DNA of 10,560 bases. Origin: Paracoccaceae bacterium (GTDB taxonomy: Bacteria > Pseudomonadota > Alphaproteobacteria > Rhodobacterales > Rhodobacteraceae). The position numbers and the translations under genes are program-made. Position 1 is the first letter of the stretch; every line of letters starts with the position of its first letter. Under the pieces are notes generated by a model. That model was not told the DNA's origin. It worked only from the letters and a program-made list of their open reading frames with translations, and did not search any database. Location of the stretch: positions 1 through 10,560 of the forward strand of contig RFUP01000050.1 of the NCBI GenBank assembly GCA_009922885.1. The letters run 5' to 3'. Of this stretch, positions 6,999 through 10,560 are shown piece by piece.

Positions 6999-7520
6999 AT
7001 GCGTGCGGCGATCCGCTGGCTGGACAGGATATCGGCTTTTGCAGACCGCATCGCTCTTTCGGGGGCGGTGCTGGCAGTGGCGGCTCTGGTGTTTCTGGCT
7101 GGCTGGCAGGCCGCCGCACGTTACCTTCTTGATCAGCCCCCGGCCTGGACCGAAGAACTGGCAAGGTTCACCATGGTCTGGGCCGGGCTTCTGGGGGCCT
7201 CCTGCGCGTTTCGGGCACATGTAGATCCGTCTCTCTTCCCTGAAGCCCGCGCTCGCCAAGGCGGGGTGGGCAAGCTTTTCGCCTCGGTCCGAGCAGCCGG
7301 AGCGATCATTTTCATCACGCCGATCCTGTGGTTCAGCATCTTCGGCCTGAATGGCCGCGCCGCATCGGGCTACATCGCACGCAACGCCAAGCAGATGGCC
7401 GAAACGGTCGATCTGCCAATGTCGGTTTTTGCGATGGCCGTGCCCTTGGGGTTCGGCCTGATCTTGCTGCATGCTGTGGCGCATCTGGGCATGGCCCTGA
7501 CTGCGGAACACAAGACATGA
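6999..7520 (+). CDS. dctQ: TRAP transporter small permease subunit (DctQ family)
   Basis: This 173-residue small membrane subunit has four predicted transmembrane segments, at about residues 19-38, 57-74, 99-117 and 141-167. The block AWTEELARFTMVWAGLLGAS (49-68), followed by CAFR, is the DctQ signature. ATG at 6999 is chosen over an in-frame upstream TTG inside dctP because AAGGA lies eight bases before it. Its TGA overlaps the ATG of the first M81 gene (7517-7520, ATGA), tying transport and hydrolysis to the same transcript. It pairs with the DctM encoded two genes upstream; dctP lies between them, which is not the usual arrangement. Confidence 0.94.
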   Translation: MRAAIRWLDRISAFADRIALSGAVLAVAALVFLAGWQAAARYLLDQPPAWTEELARFTMVWAGLLGASCAFRAHVDPSLFPEARARQGGVGKLFASVRAAGAIIFITPILWFSIFGLNGRAASGYIARNAKQMAETVDLPMSVFAMAVPLGFGLILLHAVAHLGMALTAEHKT

Positions 7521-8977
7521 AGGCCCTCCTCGCCTGCATCTTCAATGAAACCAACACATTTTCTGTGCTGCCCGTTGGCCGTAAGGCGTTCGAGGCCAAA
7601 CTGTTTGCGCGCAAAGCCCTGTCCGTTCCGCCCGTCCCTTGCACAACGCCCCTCCAAATCTGGCGCGAGAAGGCGGCGGCAAAAAGCTGGACCTGCATCG
7701 ACAGTCTTGGGGCATGGGCGCAGCCAGCTGGAATGGTTTCCCGCGAGATTTTCGAAGAATGCCGCGACATCATCCTCGCAGATGTGGCGCGTGAGCGGCC
7801 TGATATCGTTATGTTGTCGATGCATGGGGCGATGGTCGCTGACGGCTATGACGATTGCGAAGGCGATCTCATGGCGCGCATTCGCGAGATACTGGGGCGC
7901 GAGGCGATCATCTCCTTGGAAATCGACCCGCATTGCCACCTGACGCCGCTGATGCTCGAAGCAGCAACCCTCATCGTCTGCTTCAAGGAATACCCTCATA
8001 CAGACGTTGCCGCGCGCGCGCATGATCTGTTTCAACTGACCGCAGATGCGGCCGAAGGGCTGACTAAACCCGTGATGCGGGATTTCGATTGCCGGATGGT
8101 GTCGATGTATCCCACCCAAGGCGCCGTGATGCGCGTCTTTGTCGATGATATGCTGGCCGCCGAAGGGCAGAACGGGATACTGTCGCTGTCGCTTGCCCAT
8201 GGCTTTCCCTATGGCGACACCGCCGATACGGGCACACGGATGCTCGCCATCGCCGATGGCAACGCGGATCTTGCACAGGCCGCAGCCGAACAGTTCGGAA
8301 AGCGCCTCTGGGACAGCCGAGAGGCTCTCAGGATCAATTGGCCTGACATTCCCACGGCACTCGACCGAGCCGAGGCCGCTACGGAGTTTCCCGTTGTTCT
8401 GGCCGATACCGGCGACAATGCGGGCGGTGGTGCGCCATCCGATAGCACCTTTGTGCTCCAAGAGGTTCTGGCGCGTGGCATGAAAGACGTGGCGCTGGCC
8501 GTCTATTGGGATCCGGTGCTTGTCGATATGTGCTGCGATGCGGGTGTGGGCGCGAGAATGCGCGTGCGCTTGGGCGGCAAACGCTCGGTTACATCAGGAG
8601 AGGCAGTCGATCTCGACGTGACAGTGCGCGCGATCCGCCACGACATGGTGCAGAAATTCGGCGATCTGCCTTCTCCCTTCGGAACCGGTGTCTGGTTGGA
8701 CGCAAACGGCGTGCATCTGGTGATCAACAACAGCCGCACACAATGCCTGCACCCGTCGCTTTTCACCGATCTCGGGATAGACCTTGCCGCGATGCGAGCC
8801 ATCGTCGTCAAATCGTCGAACCACTTCTACGCAGGTTTCGCGCCGATTGCCTCGGAAGTGATCCATATCGCCAGCCCCGGCACGTTAACGGCCGATTTTG
8901 CCGCCATCCCCTATACCCGGCGCGCACCGGATTATTGGCCGCGCGTTGAAAATCCGTTTGCTGACACTGCCAGTTGA
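7517..8977 (+). CDS. M81-family (MlrC/microcystinase C-like) zinc metallohydrolase, copy 1
   Basis: This 486-residue cytoplasmic enzyme is a member of the M81 family, known from microcystin-degradation MlrC, which cleaves amide bonds of linearised peptides. Two regions are visible: the M81 N-terminal metal domain (about 1-290) and the MlrC C-terminal domain (about 295-480, with the block DTGDNAGGGAPSDST). Metal-site candidates by spacing against remembered MlrC residues E56/H150/D184/H186/H208 are E11 (NETNTF), H103 (SMHGAM), D137 and H139 (EIDPHCH) and H161 (EYPHTD). The last four keep exactly the MlrC spacing, so the enzyme should be active. The length is a little short of MlrC (just over 500). 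ATG at 7517 overlaps the dctQ stop; a longer frame into dctQ is rejected. A near-copy follows eleven bases later. There are no mlrA, mlrB or mlrD genes here, so microcystin is not implied; the substrate is unknown. Confidence 0.93.
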   Translation: MKALLACIFNETNTFSVLPVGRKAFEAKLFARKALSVPPVPCTTPLQIWREKAAAKSWTCIDSLGAWAQPAGMVSREIFEECRDIILADVARERPDIVMLSMHGAMVADGYDDCEGDLMARIREILGREAIISLEIDPHCHLTPLMLEAATLIVCFKEYPHTDVAARAHDLFQLTADAAEGLTKPVMRDFDCRMVSMYPTQGAVMRVFVDDMLAAEGQNGILSLSLAHGFPYGDTADTGTRMLAIADGNADLAQAAAEQFGKRLWDSREALRINWPDIPTALDRAEAATEFPVVLADTGDNAGGGAPSDSTFVLQEVLARGMKDVALAVYWDPVLVDMCCDAGVGARMRVRLGGKRSVTSGEAVDLDVTVRAIRHDMVQKFGDLPSPFGTGVWLDANGVHLVINNSRTQCLHPSLFTDLGIDLAAMRAIVVKSSNHFYAGFAPIASEVIHIASPGTLTADFAAIPYTRRAPDYWPRVENPFADTAS

Positions 8978-8988
8978 GGAGCCGCAGG

Positions 8989-10437
8989 ATGAAACTCTTG
9001 ATCGCTTGCCTTGCGACCGAAACCAATACCTTTTCGCCCATGCCTACCGGTCGCAACGCGTTTCAGGCAGCCTGTCTGACGCGTGAGGCCACGCGAAGAC
9101 CTGGCAATCTTTTCACAGCCCCCTTGCACGAATGGCGGCGCATGGCCGAGGACCTCGGGTGGGAGGTGATCGAAAGCCTATCTGCCGCCGCCCAGCCCGC
9201 GGGCACCACGGTCCGCGTCGTCTATGAGACGTTTCGGGACGATATCCTGCAGGATATCAAGACCCACCAACCCGACGTGCTGTTGATGTCGATGCACGGG
9301 GCCATGGTCGCCGATGGCTATGACGATTGTGAAGGCGATATGATTTCTCGCGCCCGCGCGATAATGGGGACGGATCGCGTCATCGGTCTGGAACTGGACC
9401 CCCATAACCACCTGAGCCAGGCCATGCTCGATAACGCGACGCTGATCGTCAACTACAAGGAATACCCGCACGTCGACGCCCCCGAGCGGGCGCGCGAATT
9501 GTTTACCATGGCCGCCGATGCCGCGATGGGCAAAACCAAGCCCGTCATGCGCATGCATGACTGCCGCATGCTGACTATCATTGAAACGATGAAAGAACCG
9601 GCCATGTCCTTTGTGCAGGCCATGAAAGATGCCGAAGGCAAAGGCAAGATTCTCTCGGTCTCTCTGACACATGGCTTCCCTTGGGCGGATGTGGCCGATG
9701 TCGGTGCCAAGACCTTGGTGATTGCCGATGGCGATGCCACCAAAGCCGAAGAGACAGCCAAGGCCTTTGCCCAAAAGCTGTGGGATATCCGTGACGGGTT
9801 GCGGATGAATTACCCCGATATTTCCACAGCACTCGACCGTGTCGAGGCCGCCAACGAAATGGTGATTACCCTGGCTGACATGGGCGACAATGCAGGCGGA
9901 GGTGCCCCTGCGGATTCCACCTATTTCCTTCAGGAAATCCTAAAACGCGGCATGAAGGACGTGGCTCACGGCATCTTCTGGGATCCGGTCCTGGTCGCCA
10001 TGTGTCAAGACGCAGGCGAAGGCGCGCGTATGCGTGTCCGGCTGGGTGGCAAAATATGCGCCGATTCAGGTCAAACCGTCGATCTTGACGTCACCGTCCG
10101 AGCGATCCGCGAAAACATGACCCAAATGCTGGGCGAAACCGAAATGCCCCTTGGCACTGGCGTCTGGCTGGATGCGGATGGGGTGCACTTGGTGGTATCA
10201 TCGTTGCGCACGCAGAACTTCTCACCCTCGGTCTATACCGATCTCGGGATCGACATCACCCAGATGCGCGCCGTCATTCCGAAATCGACCAACCATTTCT
10301 ACCAGAACTTCGCCAAGATAAGCTCTCAAGTGATCCATGTCCGCTCACCCGGCGCGGTCACACCGGACATGACGATCATTCCCTTCACCAAACGCGACGG
10401 GAATTTCTGGCCCAAAGTCGAAAACCCGTTCGCTTGA
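8989..10437 (+). CDS. M81-family (MlrC/microcystinase C-like) zinc metallohydrolase, copy 2
   Basis: This 482-residue paralogue of the preceding gene aligns with it without a gap over the first 482 residues, at about 57% identity by hand count. All metal-site candidates are at identical positions (E11, H103, D137, H139, H161), so both copies should be active. Conservation is strongest at SMHGAMVADGYDDCEGD, DPHxHL, KEYPH, DNAGGGAP, DAGxGARMRVRLGGK and the C-terminal WPxVENPFA. Divergence is concentrated at residues 28-48, 54-60 and 197-213, probable substrate loops, which suggests altered specificity and not simple dosage. ATG at 8989 has a perfect GAGGAG seven bases upstream (8976-8981) that overlaps the previous stop codon; an upstream in-frame TTG at 8974 is rejected because it precedes this site. 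The RidA-family gene starts 12 bases after its stop. Confidence 0.93.
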   Translation: MKLLIACLATETNTFSPMPTGRNAFQAACLTREATRRPGNLFTAPLHEWRRMAEDLGWEVIESLSAAAQPAGTTVRVVYETFRDDILQDIKTHQPDVLLMSMHGAMVADGYDDCEGDMISRARAIMGTDRVIGLELDPHNHLSQAMLDNATLIVNYKEYPHVDAPERARELFTMAADAAMGKTKPVMRMHDCRMLTIIETMKEPAMSFVQAMKDAEGKGKILSVSLTHGFPWADVADVGAKTLVIADGDATKAEETAKAFAQKLWDIRDGLRMNYPDISTALDRVEAANEMVITLADMGDNAGGGAPADSTYFLQEILKRGMKDVAHGIFWDPVLVAMCQDAGEGARMRVRLGGKICADSGQTVDLDVTVRAIRENMTQMLGETEMPLGTGVWLDADGVHLVVSSLRTQNFSPSVYTDLGIDITQMRAVIPKSTNHFYQNFAKISSQVIHVRSPGAVTPDMTIIPFTKRDGNFWPKVENPFA

Positions 10438-10442
10438 AAGGA
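10438..10442 (+). promoter_or_regulatory. ribosome-binding site AAGGA for the RidA-family gene
   Basis: AAGGA immediately follows the TGA of the second M81 gene and lies seven bases before the TTG at 10450. It favours that TTG over the in-frame GTG at 10456, which would be 13 bases away. Confidence 0.5.
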
Positions 10443-10449
10443 ACCCCAA

Positions 10450-10560
10450 TTGCCAGTGACAGCTATCGGTCAACCGCCCGTCTTGCCAAACGGTTCGAGA
10501 GTCCCGTTGGTGCCCGCCACGCGTATTGGTGATCTTATTTTCTGCTCGGGCGCTTTGGGC
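10450..10560 (+). CDS. RidA/YjgF/UK114-family protein, probable imine deaminase (partial, C-terminus off the window)
   Basis: Only 37 residues are visible, and the frame stays open to the end. The stretch VPLVPATRIGDLIFCSGALG (18-37) is the characteristic N-terminal core of RidA-family proteins, where a strand ends in (V/I)SGxxG. RidA proteins are small trimers that hydrolyse reactive enamine/imine intermediates to keto acids and ammonium; the catalytic arginine lies beyond the window and cannot be checked. The first codon is probably TTG at 10450, with AAGGA seven bases upstream. GTG at 10456 is the alternative. Its place at the end of an operon that begins with an imine-forming FAD dehydrogenase fits the role well. 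The subfamily cannot be decided from this fragment. Confidence 0.82.
   Translation, partial: MPVTAIGQPPVLPNGSRVPLVPATRIGDLIFCSGALG

Noticed and set aside
5975..7051. Long open frame on the minus strand (358 codons) opposite dctP
   Set aside because: The plus strand encodes a clear DctP with a signal peptide and family motifs; the antisense frame is low-complexity His/Arg/Gly-rich, shows no family pattern and follows from codon bias of the real gene.
7370..8461. Long open frame on the minus strand (363 codons) opposite the first M81 gene
   Set aside because: It has no recognisable domain and no ribosome-binding site tied to a neighbour. It is a shadow of the GC-rich sense gene; the similar frame at 9178-9774 is the matching shadow of the second copy.
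7517..10437. Microcystin degradation (mlr) cluster
   Set aside because: The two M81 proteins belong to the MlrC family, but there is no mlrA, mlrB or mlrD gene and the neighbours are a TRAP transporter and amino-acid oxidation genes. Family membership alone does not indicate microcystin.

Overview
The window looks like a catabolic accessory region from an alphaproteobacterium, most likely Rhodobacterales-like. The evidence is a TRAP transporter with the family's canonical motifs, a DauA-type FAD dehydrogenase, moderately high GC, tightly overlapping genes and some TTG starts. The taxonomy is inferred from gene content, not from a marker gene. There are no RNA genes, mobile elements, CRISPR arrays or gene-free stretches longer than about 150 bases.

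The minus-strand half (1-3451), in transcription order, holds an XRE-cupin regulator (3451-2849), an AraC-family regulator seven bases downstream (2841-1849), a 152-bp gap with a tandem 19-bp direct repeat typical of an AraC-family operator, and two acyl-CoA dehydrogenase genes (1696-545 and 548 running off the left edge) that share an ATGA overlap. The two acyl-CoA dehydrogenases look like the two unlike subunits of a heteromeric enzyme: the first has the FAD/substrate motif and a helix-G glutamate, and the visible part of the second lacks the motif.

The plus-strand half (3553-10560) is one tightly packed operon: a DauA-like FAD D-amino acid dehydrogenase, a complete TRAP transporter in the unusual order dctM-dctP-dctQ, two tandem M81 (MlrC/microcystinase C family) metallohydrolases about 57% identical to each other, and the start of a RidA-family imine deaminase gene that continues past the right edge. 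Start/stop overlaps or very short gaps link nearly every neighbour.

The two halves are divergent around a 101-bp region that carries two copies of a 16-bp palindrome, TTTTCC(T/G)ATTGGAAAA, 25 bp apart. These are the probable operators of the XRE-cupin regulator. A working model (inference): the TRAP system imports an organic-acid-like substrate, the M81 enzymes cleave an amide or peptide bond in it, the DauA-like enzyme oxidises the released amine to an imine, and RidA hydrolyses the imine to a keto acid and ammonium. The substrate is unknown. The DauA-like enzyme keeps the residues that bind the amino-acid backbone but has lost the two that read the arginine side chain, so arginine is unlikely to be the substrate. 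This M81-pair/DauA-like/RidA/TRAP operon is the best candidate for an undescribed pathway here.
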